In this document: positions 7,608-16,591 of the stretch, one piece after another | How positions within the stretch are numbered: the first letter of the stretch is position 1 | Layout of the letters: every line of letters starts with the position of its first letter | Source of the DNA: JBCDBD01 sp039184335 | GTDB taxonomy: Bacteria > Bacteroidota > Bacteroidia > Flavobacteriales > Flavobacteriaceae | NCBI GenBank assembly: GCA_039184335.1 | Contig: JBCDBD010000015.1 | Location: 3,978-67,977 of the forward strand | Direction of reading: 5' to 3' | DNA length: 64,000 nt | Made by a program: the position numbers and the translations under genes | Notes under the pieces: generated by a model | Told to the model about the DNA's origin: nothing | The model's database searches: none | The model's input: the letters and a program-made list of their open reading frames with translations, nothing else

Positions 7608-8798
7608 TCACAAAACCGCTTTCACTTTATCTGCTGCTTCTTGAAATTGTACGGCAGAATGCACGGCCAAACCAGAATTATCAATAATTTCTTTGGCCAG
7701 TTCCGCATTGGTGCCCTGTAAACGCACTATGATTGGAACCTTAATGGCATCTCCCATATTTTTATACGCATCCACAACACCTTGGGCAACTCGATCACAG
7801 CGAACAATTCCCCCAAAAATATTGATAAGTATGGCCTTAACATTAGGGTCTTTTAAGATAATTCGAAATGCTTCTTCAACGCGCTTTGCATCCGCGGTAC
7901 CCCCAACGTCCAAAAAATTTGCAGGCTCTCCACCCGCCATCTTGATCAAATCCATGGTGGCCATTGCCAAACCTGCACCGTTGACCATACACCCAACATT
8001 GCCATCAAGGTCAACATAGTTTAACCCCACGGCCCTGGCTTCAACCTCGATTGGATTCTCTTCACGCAAATCACGCATTTCGGCATAGGCCTTTCTACGA
8101 TATAGGGCATTATCATCAATAGATACCTTGGCATCTACCGCCATAATTTTATCATCTGAAGTCTTCAAGACCGGATTGATTTCGAATAAGCTGGCATCGC
8201 TTTGCCCATATGCCTTATAGAGAGCCGATACAAACTTTACCATTTCTTTGAATGCAGTCCCGGACAACCCGAGGTTGAACGCGATCTTTCTTGCCTGAAA
8301 AGGCAACAGTCCCGTAGCGGGATCAATGGTTTCGGTAAAGATCAGATGGGGGGTCTTTTCGGCAACCTCTTCAATATCCATGCCACCCTCAGTGGAATAC
8401 ATGATCATGTTTCTTCCACTTGCCCTATTCAACAATACCGACATGTAGAATTCGCTGGTCTCACTGTCCCCTGGGTAATATACATCTTCGGCGACCAAGA
8501 CCTGATGCACTTTTTTACCTTCAGCTGATGTTTGGGGGGTGATGAGGTTCATCCCGATAATGTTCCCTGCCAATTCTTCCACTTCCTTCAAATTTTTGGC
8601 CAACTTTACACCACCGCCCTTACCGCGGCCCCCAGCGTGCACCTGTGCTTTGATGACATGCCATCCAGTTCCTGTTTCCTGGGTCAACTGTTTGGCCGCA
8701 TCGACGGCCTCTTTGGCGTTATGGGCCACCAGGCCCCGTTGTATCCTTACCCCAAAACTGGCTAAAATTTCTTTTCCTTGATATTCGTGAAGGTTCAT
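7608..8798 (-). CDS. sucC: Succinyl-CoA ligase (ADP-forming) beta subunit
   Basis: 396 residues, full length. N-terminal ATP-grasp domain starting MNLHEYQGKEIL, with AQVHAGGRGKGGGVKLA (nucleotide loop) at ~51-67, and the C-terminal CoA-ligase-type domain with NGAGLAMATMD, FLDVGGTAD and INIFGGIVRCD. SucC binds the nucleotide and succinate and, with SucD, makes succinyl-CoA or ATP in the TCA cycle. sucD is not adjacent, which is usual in Flavobacteriia. Start ATG 8798 fits the canonical N-terminus. Confidence 0.98.
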   Translation of the reverse strand: MNLHEYQGKEILASFGVRIQRGLVAHNAKEAVDAAKQLTQETGTGWHVIKAQVHAGGRGKGGGVKLAKNLKEVEELAGNIIGMNLITPQTSAEGKKVHQVLVAEDVYYPGDSETSEFYMSVLLNRASGRNMIMYSTEGGMDIEEVAEKTPHLIFTETIDPATGLLPFQARKIAFNLGLSGTAFKEMVKFVSALYKAYGQSDASLFEINPVLKTSDDKIMAVDAKVSIDDNALYRRKAYAEMRDLREENPIEVEARAVGLNYVDLDGNVGCMVNGAGLAMATMDLIKMAGGEPANFLDVGGTADAKRVEEAFRIILKDPNVKAILINIFGGIVRCDRVAQGVVDAYKNMGDAIKVPIIVRLQGTNAELAKEIIDNSGLAVHSAVQFQEAADKVKAVL

Positions 8799-8869
8799 CT
8801 ATGTTACATTTAGTGGAAACAAAAATAGAAAACGCGACCTAATTACCCTAATGGGAAAAACAGATTTAA

Positions 8870-9508
8870 TCAAACCTTGAAATCCTTAAAGTCCAAAGGA
8901 TCAAAATTTTTGAAATGGCCGTTCATTTCAATGATGGCCTTGGTCTTGTTGATCTGTTTCAATACAGCAGTGGTCTTTATCAGATGTGATTTGATATAGG
9001 CCAGCCGATCAGTCTCCTTGGTCAGCTTTAAAAGCTCATATTCCTGTTCAAACGAGAGACCCATTTTATGGGCAAATGCATAACTGTTGAATTTATCGAG
9101 TGTGGTTTCAGGAAACTGTACCCCCATTAATCTGTACAATTGTTTCAATACTTCAATCACTTCTTGCCTCAGACTGTTCTTAGCATCGTTTTCCATTTCC
9201 AAAAACTCCACGATGCCCCCGGCGTATAGTTTGCCCTCCATTTCATTGTCAAAGGTCAAAATTTTAAAGACCTGTCTCGCCACACACACTACGTCCATTT
9301 CGCCACCTTCATAGCTGGTGACCACTTCGACCAACTGCACCTCGGTCCCGTAGGCAATGGTATTCTCAATGTACACAGGAATCCCAAATGTGACCGCTTC
9401 TTCCCTACAGTCATGAATCAACTGCTTATACCTTTCCTCAAAGATATGGAGTGGAACGGTCTCCCCCGGAAAAAAGACCGATTGCAATGGAAAAAGTGGA
9501 AGCTTCAT
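8870..9508 (-). CDS. LON peptidase substrate-binding domain protein
   Basis: 212 residues. The first ~100 match the N-terminal domain of Lon protease: MKLPLFPLQSVFFPGETVPL, then HIFEERYKQL and a FGIPVYIENTIAYGTEVQL strand region. There is no AAA+ or protease domain, so it is a stand-alone LON_substr_bdg protein, as in many bacteria. Such proteins are thought to bind proteins or regulate; no activity is established. The helical C-terminal half includes TKETDRLAYIKSHLI. It lies 71 bp upstream of sucC on the same strand, so the two may share a transcript. Confidence 0.85.
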   Translation of the reverse strand: MKLPLFPLQSVFFPGETVPLHIFEERYKQLIHDCREEAVTFGIPVYIENTIAYGTEVQLVEVVTSYEGGEMDVVCVARQVFKILTFDNEMEGKLYAGGIVEFLEMENDAKNSLRQEVIEVLKQLYRLMGVQFPETTLDKFNSYAFAHKMGLSFEQEYELLKLTKETDRLAYIKSHLIKTTAVLKQINKTKAIIEMNGHFKNFDPLDFKDFKV

Positions 9509-9671
9509 CTCACAATTTTTTTCTAAAAGTAAGCACGCCTTTTGTAAAGGGCAACTATTGAAGATATTATTATGTGTGGTTTTTATAACATTTTGTTGTG
9601 TTTATCTATTATCTCTGTTTTTTTTTGTTTAAAGCCATCACTTGAAGTAGATTTGAAAAAAAGTTGTCCCT

Positions 9672-10913
9672 ATGAAATCTCCAGACTTACTACATGTAGC
9701 AAAGCAATTTGGAGCACCGGTCTATGTCTATGACGCCCAAAAAATCACTACCCAGTTCCAGCGGTTGTCCAACGCTTTTCAAGGGGTTAAAAAATTACGC
9801 TTGAACTATGCGGCAAAGGCCTTATCAAATATCGCCATTCTACGGTTGATGAATAGCTTGGGCAGTGGTCTGGACACGGTTTCCATACAAGAAGTAAAAC
9901 TGGGACTAATGGCTGGTTTCAATCCTGAATCCATTATTTTTACACCCAATGGGGTCTCATTGGAGGAAATCGAGGAGGCCTCGGCACTGGGTGTCCAGAT
10001 CAATATTGATAACCTGTCCGTATTGGAACAATTTGGCAGCAAACATCCAGATATACCGGTTTGCATCCGAATCAATCCACATGTAATGGCTGGTGGAAAC
10101 ACGAATATCTCGGTCGGTCATATCGACTCAAAATTTGGTATTAGTATTCACCAGATACCCCACCTGCTGCGCATTGTCGACCTTACCAAGATGACCATCA
10201 ATGGGATCCATATGCATACTGGAAGTGATATTCTGGATATCGATGTCTTTCTCTATGCCTCAGAAATTCTTTTTGAAACGGCCAAGCATTTTAAGGATTT
10301 GGATTTTATCGATTTTGGCAGTGGATTCAAAGTGCCTTATAAAGAAGGTGACATTCAGACCAATGTCGAAGAACTGGGAAAAAAATTGACCGCTAGGTTC
10401 AATGAGTTTTGTGCGGAGTATGGCAAAGAACTGACCTTGGCCTTTGAACCTGGAAAATTTCTGGTCAGTGAGGCCGGTTATTTTTTGGCAAAGGTCAATG
10501 TCGTTAAACAGACTACCTCTACCGTCTTTGCAAGTGTGGATTCAGGTTTCAACCACTTGATACGACCAATGTTGTATGGTGCCAGCCACGAAATCACCAA
10601 CATCTCTAATCCCAAGGGCCGTGAAAGATACTATTCGGTTGTTGGGTATATCTGTGAGACCGATACCTTTGGCAACAATCGCAGGATCAACGAGATTTCT
10701 GAAGGCGATATTTTATGTTTTAAAAATGCAGGGGCCTATTGCTTTACCATGGCCAGCAACTATAATTCGCGCTATCGTCCTGCCGAGGTGCTATGGTACC
10801 AAAGTAAGGCCCACCTTATACGAAATCGGGAGACTTTTGATGACATCCTTAGAAACCAAGTCGACATCAAAGCGCTCTTTGATTCAAAACCTGAGCAGGT
10901 GGTAGCGAAATAA
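9672..10913 (+). CDS. lysA: Diaminopimelate decarboxylase
   Basis: 413 residues. A fold-III PLP enzyme: PLP lysine K49 in LNYAAKA, glycine-rich phosphate loop GSGFKVPY, HIDSKFG and HMHTGS motifs of the barrel, FEPGKFLV, and the C-terminal active-site sequence CETDTFG corresponding to the family's C-E-[ST]-x-D. It decarboxylates meso-diaminopimelate to lysine, the last lysine-biosynthesis step. No lysine-pathway genes are adjacent. A 163-bp spacer precedes it and a secreted thioredoxin-fold gene follows 63 bp later. Start ATG fits family N-termini. Confidence 0.97.
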   Translation: MKSPDLLHVAKQFGAPVYVYDAQKITTQFQRLSNAFQGVKKLRLNYAAKALSNIAILRLMNSLGSGLDTVSIQEVKLGLMAGFNPESIIFTPNGVSLEEIEEASALGVQINIDNLSVLEQFGSKHPDIPVCIRINPHVMAGGNTNISVGHIDSKFGISIHQIPHLLRIVDLTKMTINGIHMHTGSDILDIDVFLYASEILFETAKHFKDLDFIDFGSGFKVPYKEGDIQTNVEELGKKLTARFNEFCAEYGKELTLAFEPGKFLVSEAGYFLAKVNVVKQTTSTVFASVDSGFNHLIRPMLYGASHEITNISNPKGRERYYSVVGYICETDTFGNNRRINEISEGDILCFKNAGAYCFTMASNYNSRYRPAEVLWYQSKAHLIRNRETFDDILRNQVDIKALFDSKPEQVVAK

Positions 10914-10976
10914 AATACGCCGATTTTCGTTAGTTTTGATATCGTCTAAAGACTAAATCCGAAAAAAATAAAAGCT

Positions 10977-11483
10977 ATGCGTATACTCATTCTTGCCTTT
11001 GCCTTAGTATTGACCCTTCATTTGAATGCCCAAAAAGTACAATGGGTCACATGGGAACATGCTGTAGCATTGACGAAAAACGAATCAAATACCAAAAAAG
11101 TGTTTGTGGACGTCTATACCGATTGGTGCGGTTGGTGCAAGAAAATGGACAAGGATACTTTTCAAAGTCCAGAGGTCGCAGCCTACATGCAAGAAAATTT
11201 TTATATGGTGAAATTGGATGCAGAAGGAAAGGAGCCTATTGAATACCAAGGTAAGACCTTTAATTTTGTACCCTCGGGCAGAAGAGGATACCATGAGTTT
11301 GCCGCTACTTTACTTCAGGGTAGGATGAGTTATCCCACGGTGGTATTTTTAGATGAAAACCTCAACATGTTATCTCCGGTGCCTGGCTACCAAAAAGTAA
11401 AGCCTTTTCTTCAAATAGCACGTTATTTTGGTGATGACATCTATAAAACCCAAGATTGGAGCTCATACACAGAAAGTAGGTAA
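10977..11483 (+). CDS. Secreted thioredoxin-fold protein with CGWC motif
   Basis: 168 residues. Signal peptide at 1-18 (MRILILAFALVLTLHLNA, cleavage before Q19). Thioredoxin-like domain with the active-site C51-G-W-C54 in VDVYTDWCGWCKKMD, the DAEGKEP segment and a cis-Pro-type strand SYPTVVFLDE. It belongs to the thioredoxin_7/DUF255-like group of periplasmic redox proteins. Probable role is thiol-disulfide exchange on exported proteins; the substrate is unknown. It is followed, 2 bp after its stop, by the end of a convergent small frame. Confidence 0.85.
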   Translation: MRILILAFALVLTLHLNAQKVQWVTWEHAVALTKNESNTKKVFVDVYTDWCGWCKKMDKDTFQSPEVAAYMQENFYMVKLDAEGKEPIEYQGKTFNFVPSGRRGYHEFAATLLQGRMSYPTVVFLDENLNMLSPVPGYQKVKPFLQIARYFGDDIYKTQDWSSYTESR

Positions 11484-11485
11484 GT

Positions 11486-11701
11486 TCAATCGTTTTCCAT
11501 GCTGCTGACCCACTTTATACTGTGATAGGTCAAGCTAGGTTTTTCCCCTTCAAACCGAATGAATTGGATACGTTTTCGGAACAAGTTTGTGGTGGACAAA
11601 AAATTGGCCAGAGCATAACCGGTAAATACAACTTTATCAGTGATTTCAAAAATACCATCTTCAATTTCATCGATTTGTTTGGCAAAAAGGGTACATACCA
11701 C
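11486..11701 (-). CDS. Small hypothetical protein downstream of guaB
   Basis: 71 residues from a GTG at 11701; the frame stays open upstream into the guaB 3' end, so the start is uncertain. The sequence has mixed charged and hydrophobic composition and no motif I recognise; an overlapping + strand frame (11522-11740) is the alternative reading. Same strand as guaB with a 26-bp gap, so co-transcription is possible. It may simply be the guaB 3' untranslated region. Confidence 0.3.
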   Translation of the reverse strand: MVCTLFAKQIDEIEDGIFEITDKVVFTGYALANFLSTTNLFRKRIQFIRFEGEKPSLTYHSIKWVSSMEND

Positions 11702-11727
11702 CCCTATGACCCGAAAGAAAGAAAAAC

Positions 11728-13200
11728 TTACCTACTATAATTCGGGCTTTCCTTGGTAATGGTTACATCATGCGGATGGCTTTCATTGATTCCACTAAAG
11801 GTAATTTTTACAAAACGACCCGATTCCTTTAGGGTCACAATATCTTTTGCACCACAATAGCCCATTCCAGCGCGCAGCCCACCAATAAATTGGTGCATAC
11901 TCTCATAGAGATCACCTTTGTAGGGCACACGCCCTACGATACCTTCGGGAACCAATTTTTTGATATCATCTTCGACATCTTGAAAATATCGGTCCTTGCT
12001 TCCCTCCTTCATCGCCTCGACCGAACCCATACCACGGTAGCTCTTGAATTTACGGCCTTCATAAATGATCGTTTCCCCGGGTGATTCCTTGGTACCAGCC
12101 AATAGAGAGCCCAACATCACACTATCCGCTCCCGCCGCAATGGCCTTGGGTATGTCTCCGGTATACCGAATACCCCCATCAGCAATGACGGGCACTCCGC
12201 TTCCTTTAATGGCAGCTGCTACTTCGAGTACTGCTGAAAATTGGGGAAAACCAACCCCGGCCACGACACGGGTGGTGCATATCGATCCTGGCCCAATACC
12301 CACCTTAACGGCATCGGCACCAGCTTCGACCAGATATTTTGCAGCGGCACCTGTGGCAATATTTCCTACGATTACCTCTAAATCAGGGAAGGTCTTTTTC
12401 ACCTCTTTCAACATCATCACCACTCCTTTGGAATGCCCATGGGCCGTATCGATCACAATAGCATCAATACCTGCATTCACCAAAGCTCCAGCCCGTTCTA
12501 CCCCATCGGCGGTTACGCCAATTGCGGCAGCGACCCGTAGTCGTCCATACTGGTCTTTGTTTGCAATAGGCTTTTGGGTCAATTTGGTAATATCACGAAA
12601 CGTAATCAATCCTACCAGTACGTAATTGTCATCGACCACGGGCAACTTTTCAATTTTGTTTTCCTGTAAAATATCCTCTGCCTCTGTCAAGGTGGTTCCC
12701 ACTCCCGCTGTTACCAGATTATCCGAAGTCATTACCTCTTCAATAGGTCGATCATTATTTTTTTCAAAGCGTAAATCCCGATTGGTGACGATTCCTATCA
12801 GCTTGCCTGCATCGTCAACTATCGGAATTCCACCAATGCTGTGTTCTTTCATACTGGCCTTGGCATCACGTACAATGGAATGTAAGGGAAGGGTCACCGG
12901 ATCCATGATCATGCCACTCTCTGCACGCTTTACCTTACGGACCTTGCTCGCCTGTTGTGCAATCGTCATATTTTTGTGCAATACGCCAATACCACCTTCC
13001 CGAGCCATGGCTATTGCCATCTGGGATTCGGTCACCGTATCCATGGCAGCGGACACAATGGGCACATTAATTGTAATATTTCGGGTAAACTTGGTTTGGA
13101 TGTTGACTTCTCTAGGCAATACTTCTGAGAATGCAGGCACTAAGAGTACGTCATCATATGTGAGACCTTCGCCGACAATTTTATTGAGGTGGGCTTCCAT
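11728..13200 (-). CDS. guaB: IMP dehydrogenase
   Basis: 490 residues, standard length. Catalytic loop GIGPGSICTTR with Cys 308, two CBS domains between ~95 and ~205 (IGGIPIVDD and IEKLPVVDD), the NAD site VIDTAHGHS, the flap with YRGMGSVEAM, and the C-terminal GGLRAGMGYCG. It oxidises IMP to XMP, the committed step to GMP. The long open frames on the opposite strand (12065-12625, 12626-13216) are coding shadows of this gene. Upstream lies the divergent DUF6686 promoter region. Confidence 0.98.
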   Translation of the reverse strand: MEAHLNKIVGEGLTYDDVLLVPAFSEVLPREVNIQTKFTRNITINVPIVSAAMDTVTESQMAIAMAREGGIGVLHKNMTIAQQASKVRKVKRAESGMIMDPVTLPLHSIVRDAKASMKEHSIGGIPIVDDAGKLIGIVTNRDLRFEKNNDRPIEEVMTSDNLVTAGVGTTLTEAEDILQENKIEKLPVVDDNYVLVGLITFRDITKLTQKPIANKDQYGRLRVAAAIGVTADGVERAGALVNAGIDAIVIDTAHGHSKGVVMMLKEVKKTFPDLEVIVGNIATGAAAKYLVEAGADAVKVGIGPGSICTTRVVAGVGFPQFSAVLEVAAAIKGSGVPVIADGGIRYTGDIPKAIAAGADSVMLGSLLAGTKESPGETIIYEGRKFKSYRGMGSVEAMKEGSKDRYFQDVEDDIKKLVPEGIVGRVPYKGDLYESMHQFIGGLRAGMGYCGAKDIVTLKESGRFVKITFSGINESHPHDVTITKESPNYSR

Positions 13201-13297
13201 TGCAATTACGGATTAATTGCATGCAAATATACCACTTTTTTAATTCAGATCTGCTTTACAATACGGCAGTGGAGGAACTGTAAAATTTAAATTATTT

Positions 13298-13332
13298 TTA
13301 TTTAGACTCGATTTAAATAATTTCTATCTTTG
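13298..13332 (+). promoter_or_regulatory. Promoter and Fur-type operator A (DUF6686)
   Basis: The 23-bp element spans 13298-13320: arms TTATTTAGACT and GATTTAAATAA around one base, 8 of 11 positions paired. Four bases later comes TATCTTTG (13325-13332), an exact Bacteroidota TAnnTTTG -7 box. The operator therefore occupies the region between the -33 and -7 elements. It shares its sequence with six other sites in the island. Confidence 0.65.
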
Positions 13333-13348
13333 CTATAAAACAAATCTT

Positions 13349-13702
13349 ATGTGCCTTTCCCTAAAAGTCTTAAACCAAACCAAAAATGGTTGTTTTACTT
13401 TTTGCAACCACAGTAAGTTGTTTCAATTGGTATTCAATAACCTATGCTTTGAATTCTACGAGTGGGAGTTAGAGGCGTTTAAGTCATACCTTAGTGGACT
13501 GGATGTTGAGTATTGGGAAAATGAAATGAAATGTACCCCACATCAACGAAAAATTCCGATATCGGTAGGCAACAAACACTTTATCATACTGGTCAATAAA
13601 AGAGAATTACACGAAATACAGGATTTGGTCTCCACTAAACCGCAGGAAAATCCTAGACCCTTGCATCACAAAGACATTGACTACACGTATATAGAAAACT
13701 AA
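13349..13702 (+). CDS. DUF6686-family protein, probably iron-regulated
   Basis: 117 residues, soluble. Recognised by the short conserved block CFTFCNHSKLFQLVFNNLCF and the following E-F-Y-E-W-E-L-E. Two Cys (C-x3-C, residues 16 and 20) plus His 22 could bind metal, but this is only suggested by spacing. The end, YTYIEN, is short and polar. Its promoter carries the island's operator, which ties this unknown family to iron. It is a single-gene unit ended by a strong terminator. Confidence 0.7.
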   Translation: MCLSLKVLNQTKNGCFTFCNHSKLFQLVFNNLCFEFYEWELEAFKSYLSGLDVEYWENEMKCTPHQRKIPISVGNKHFIILVNKRELHEIQDLVSTKPQENPRPLHHKDIDYTYIEN

Positions 13703-13736
13703 TTTCCTAAGTGTTCTCAGGATATTAGTAGGTTTA

Positions 13737-13771
13737 GAAAGCGGCTTTTGGATTCAGCCGCTTTCTTTTTT
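13737..13771 (+). terminator. Rho-independent terminator after DUF6686
   Basis: Stem GAAAGCGGCT (13737-13746) / AGCCGCTTTC (13756-13765), nine-base loop, then TTTTTT. It isolates the DUF6686 gene from the imelysin operon. Confidence 0.9.
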
Positions 13772-13841
13772 AACAAAAGAAGATTAAATGTTAAATTATC
13801 ACTTTTCTAAGGATTGTTTTTTAGGCTTTTAAGAAAATTTT

Positions 13842-13872
13842 TAGATTTGTTATTCTTATTAAATCTAAATAA
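13842..13872 (+). promoter_or_regulatory. Promoter and Fur-type operator B (imelysin operon)
   Basis: TAGATTTG (13842-13849) matches TAnnTTTG and is immediately followed by the 23-bp element at 13850-13872 (TTATTCTTATT, A, AATCTAAATAA; 8 of 11 pairs). Here the operator covers the predicted transcription start rather than the -7/-33 spacer. The ATG at 13880 gives a very short leader of about 25 nt. Confidence 0.55.
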
Positions 13873-13879
13873 AACAGAC

Positions 13880-15106
13880 ATGAAAAAAATTGCTTACTTA
13901 CTCAGTATCCTAGGTATGATGGTAGCAACCAGTTCCTGTAGTGATGATGATGATTCTTCAAGTACTGACGATGACCAAATCGGTACGACCGATGACGATG
14001 GGGGAACAACAGATGATGACGGCGGAACCACAGGCGTTGACGTCAGTGCCGTTATTGAGAACTATGCAGACATTGCATTGGCAAGTTACACCGATGCATT
14101 GGCTGATGTACAAGCACTAAAGACTGCCATAGATGCCTTTGTGGCCGACCCAACGGATGCAAATTTTCAGGCGGCGCGAACTGCATGGCTAGTATCCCGT
14201 GAAAGCTATGGTCCTACCGAGGCATTCCGTTTTGCCAATGGCCCCATTGATTCCGGGGATACTGAAGATATTGAAGGTTGGGTAAATTCATGGCCTTTGG
14301 ACGAAGTCTATATCGATTATGTGGACGGTGTGCCTGATGGTGGGATTATTAACAACCCAACGGATTTTCCAACCCTGACCAAAGAGCTTTTGGTAGATGA
14401 AAACCAACCAACGGAAGAGGCCGAGGCTGATGTATCCATTGGCTTTCATGCTGTCGAGTTTTTGTTATGGGGACAAGATTTAGGGGATCCAGCCGATGAA
14501 ACTACCGGACAACGGACCTTTACTGATTTTGTTGACGGTGGAACTGCGGCCAATCAAGATCGAAGAAGACAATACCTACAATTGGTAGGAGAACTCTTGG
14601 TTGATCACCTTCAAGTCATCGTTGATGAATGGACAGGCCCATACCGAACTACCTTTTTGGCCCTTGACCAATCTACCGCCCTTGATAACATGATCAGTAG
14701 TATTGCAGAAATGTCAAGTAGCGAGCTGGCTATCGAGCGAATGGCAGTAGCGCTTCAAAATCAAGACCAAGAAGACGAACACTCCTGTTTTAGCGACAAT
14801 ACCCATCGTGATATCCGCTTGAACTGGGATGGTATAAAAATGATCTACAATGGTACTTACCAAGCAATCAGTGGGCCATCATTAGCAGATTTGGTAGCTG
14901 AGGCCGATGCTACCATTGCGTCAGATTTGACCACTTTGGAAAGTGCCACCGATACCGCAGTAGAAGATACCTTGATTCCTTTTGACTTGGCAATTGTGGG
15001 TGGCCCGACCAGTGAAGAAGGTGCTAAAGTACAAACTGCTGTTGCCGCTTTGGTTGATTTTGGAGAAAAGTTGTTGGAAGCCCAACAAGCCATTTCAATC
15101 CAATAA
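13880..15106 (+). CDS. Imelysin-family (peptidase M75-like) surface lipoprotein
   Basis: 408 residues from the ATG at 13880; an in-frame ATG at 13814 lies upstream of the promoter and is not used. Lipoprotein signal with Cys 20 (VATSSC), then SDDDDSSSTDDD and two TTDDDGG repeats: an acidic tail matching the surface-export signal of Bacteroidota. The imelysin domain shows the complete GxHxxE motif, G188-F-H190-A-V-E193 in IGFHAVEFLLWG, and the NSWPLDEVYID block. Despite the old protease name, these proteins bind iron or ferric chelates (IrpA, EfeO-related). First gene of an operon with the di-haem protein and a second imelysin; followed by a hairpin that may keep its mRNA more abundant. Confidence 0.9.
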   Translation: MKKIAYLLSILGMMVATSSCSDDDDSSSTDDDQIGTTDDDGGTTDDDGGTTGVDVSAVIENYADIALASYTDALADVQALKTAIDAFVADPTDANFQAARTAWLVSRESYGPTEAFRFANGPIDSGDTEDIEGWVNSWPLDEVYIDYVDGVPDGGIINNPTDFPTLTKELLVDENQPTEEAEADVSIGFHAVEFLLWGQDLGDPADETTGQRTFTDFVDGGTAANQDRRRQYLQLVGELLVDHLQVIVDEWTGPYRTTFLALDQSTALDNMISSIAEMSSSELAIERMAVALQNQDQEDEHSCFSDNTHRDIRLNWDGIKMIYNGTYQAISGPSLADLVAEADATIASDLTTLESATDTAVEDTLIPFDLAIVGGPTSEEGAKVQTAVAALVDFGEKLLEAQQAISIQ

Positions 15107-15131
15107 AAATATCCCTTGCCCAATATAGAAG

Positions 15132-15163
15132 AAAACAGGATGTTTTTAACATCCTGTTTTTGT
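15132..15163 (+). terminator. Hairpin between imelysin and di-haem gene
   Basis: Perfect 11-bp stem AAAACAGGATG (15132-15142) / CATCCTGTTTT (15150-15160) with a TTTTTAA loop; T-rich 3' side. Only 19 bp separate it from the next start, so it is probably a partial terminator or mRNA-stabilising hairpin inside the operon. Confidence 0.7.
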
Positions 15164-15178
15164 TATTATTAGGTATTT

Positions 15179-16591
15179 TTGAAAAAATTGCTAGGAAAGT
15201 TGAAAAAGCTGCTATTCTTTACCAGTGTCATTTTGCTACTGTCATGCTCCAACGATTCCGATGACTATATTCCACTTATGGCTGAGGAGGGGGAAGAACT
15301 TTTGGGCGGTGATGCAACCTCGTTCATTTTTTCCCCGGATGCTTTTGGTTTTTTTGTGGATGGTCTCACGCTGGACGAAAAAATTGACTTTGGTGTGGGC
15401 AACTCCCTATTCAACCAAAACTGGGTCACAGCCCCCGCCTCAACGACAGCCAGGGATGGACTGGGTCCATTTTTCAATGCCAGGGCATGTTCTTCATGTC
15501 ACTTTAAGGATGGCCGTGGTAGACCCCCTGAATTTCCCGGTCAATTGGGCCATGGGCTTTTATTGCGATTGAGCATACCTGGTACGGATGCCAATGGAAA
15601 CAATTTACCCGATCCCACCTATGGTGACCAATTTCAAGACAACAGTATTCTTGGAGTGCAAGAAGAAGGTGTACTTGAAGTCATCTACGAACCCATACAG
15701 ATTACTTATCAAGATGGGGAAACGGTCACCCTTCAAAAACCTACATACAATCTGGTGAATCTAAACTATGGTACATTGGCCCCAAACCTACAGGTTTCCC
15801 CAAGAATTGCCAACCAAGTTATAGGTCTAGGGCTATTGGATGCCATACCCGAATCTACAATATTACAATTTGCCGATGAAGGTGATAGTGATGGAGATGG
15901 TATATCGGGCAGACCAAACTATGTATATGACATTGAAAGTGGGCAACTCAAGTTGGGGAAATATGGATGGAAAGCCAACCAACCTACCATATTGCAGCAA
16001 GTAGCAGCGGCCTTTTCCGGTGATCTTGGAATCACTTCGTCCCTTTTTCCCGAAGAAAACTGTACGGCGCTATTGGGGTGCGATGACATACCAAATGGCG
16101 GATTACCTGAAATCCCCGATGAAAATTTAGAAAAGGTTGCTTTCTATTCGGCCACCTTATCAGTACCAGCCCGCAGGGATGTGGATGATGAAGATGTTTT
16201 GGAAGGAAGGGAACTTTTCGAACAGGCCCGATGCACGGCTTGTCACATCCCCTTAATCGAAACTGGTTTTTCACCAATTGCAGCCGCACTTTCAAATCAG
16301 ACCATAAGACCCTACACCGACTTACTGTTGCATGACATGGGCGATGGCCTTGCAGACAAGACCCCTGATTTTTTGGCCAATGGTAGGGAATGGCGAACTC
16401 CACCACTTTGGGGCATTGGCCTTTTTGAAACCGTAAACGAACATACCTTTCTGTTGCATGATGGAAGGGCAAGAAATATTGAGGAAGCCATTCTATGGCA
16501 TGGTGGTGAAGCAGAAAGTTCAAAAAATCAATTCATGGATTTCAGTAAGCAAGAACGTGAACAATTACTGAAATTTTTAAACACACTATAA
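15179..16591 (+). CDS. Di-haem oxidoreductase lipoprotein (DUF1111/thiol-oxidoreductase type)
   Basis: 470 residues. TTG start (K-K-L-L-G-K-L follows; no ATG nearby). Lipobox ending at Cys 23, then SNDSDD. Two c-type haem sites: C104-S-S-C-H108 in ARACSSCHFKDGRG and C352-T-A-C-H356. Conserved blocks DGLGPFFNARACSSCH and LLHDGRARNIEEAILWHGGEA place it in the DUF1111 di-haem family, related to bacterial di-haem peroxidases. Being a lipoprotein with an acidic tail, it probably acts on the outer membrane, perhaps outside the cell. Flanked by two imelysins; its stop TAA overlaps the next ATG by one base. A role in oxidising or reducing iron during capture is inferred. Confidence 0.88.
   Translation: MKKLLGKLKKLLFFTSVILLLSCSNDSDDYIPLMAEEGEELLGGDATSFIFSPDAFGFFVDGLTLDEKIDFGVGNSLFNQNWVTAPASTTARDGLGPFFNARACSSCHFKDGRGRPPEFPGQLGHGLLLRLSIPGTDANGNNLPDPTYGDQFQDNSILGVQEEGVLEVIYEPIQITYQDGETVTLQKPTYNLVNLNYGTLAPNLQVSPRIANQVIGLGLLDAIPESTILQFADEGDSDGDGISGRPNYVYDIESGQLKLGKYGWKANQPTILQQVAAAFSGDLGITSSLFPEENCTALLGCDDIPNGGLPEIPDENLEKVAFYSATLSVPARRDVDDEDVLEGRELFEQARCTACHIPLIETGFSPIAAALSNQTIRPYTDLLLHDMGDGLADKTPDFLANGREWRTPPLWGIGLFETVNEHTFLLHDGRARNIEEAILWHGGEAESSKNQFMDFSKQEREQLLKFLNTL

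Noticed and set aside
12065..13216. Two long + strand open frames (186 and 196 codons) opposite guaB
   Set aside because: They mirror guaB codon positions, are Ser/Thr/Ala/Pro-rich as antisense shadows are, and guaB is unmistakable on the other strand.
13814..13879. Earlier ATG for the first imelysin
   Set aside because: It lies upstream of the TAGATTTG promoter box and operator and would destroy the lipoprotein signal.
16032..16523. 163-codon - strand frame inside the di-haem gene
   Set aside because: Composition rich in His, Pro, Arg and Cys typical of a shadow; the di-haem protein with two CxxCH motifs is the real product.
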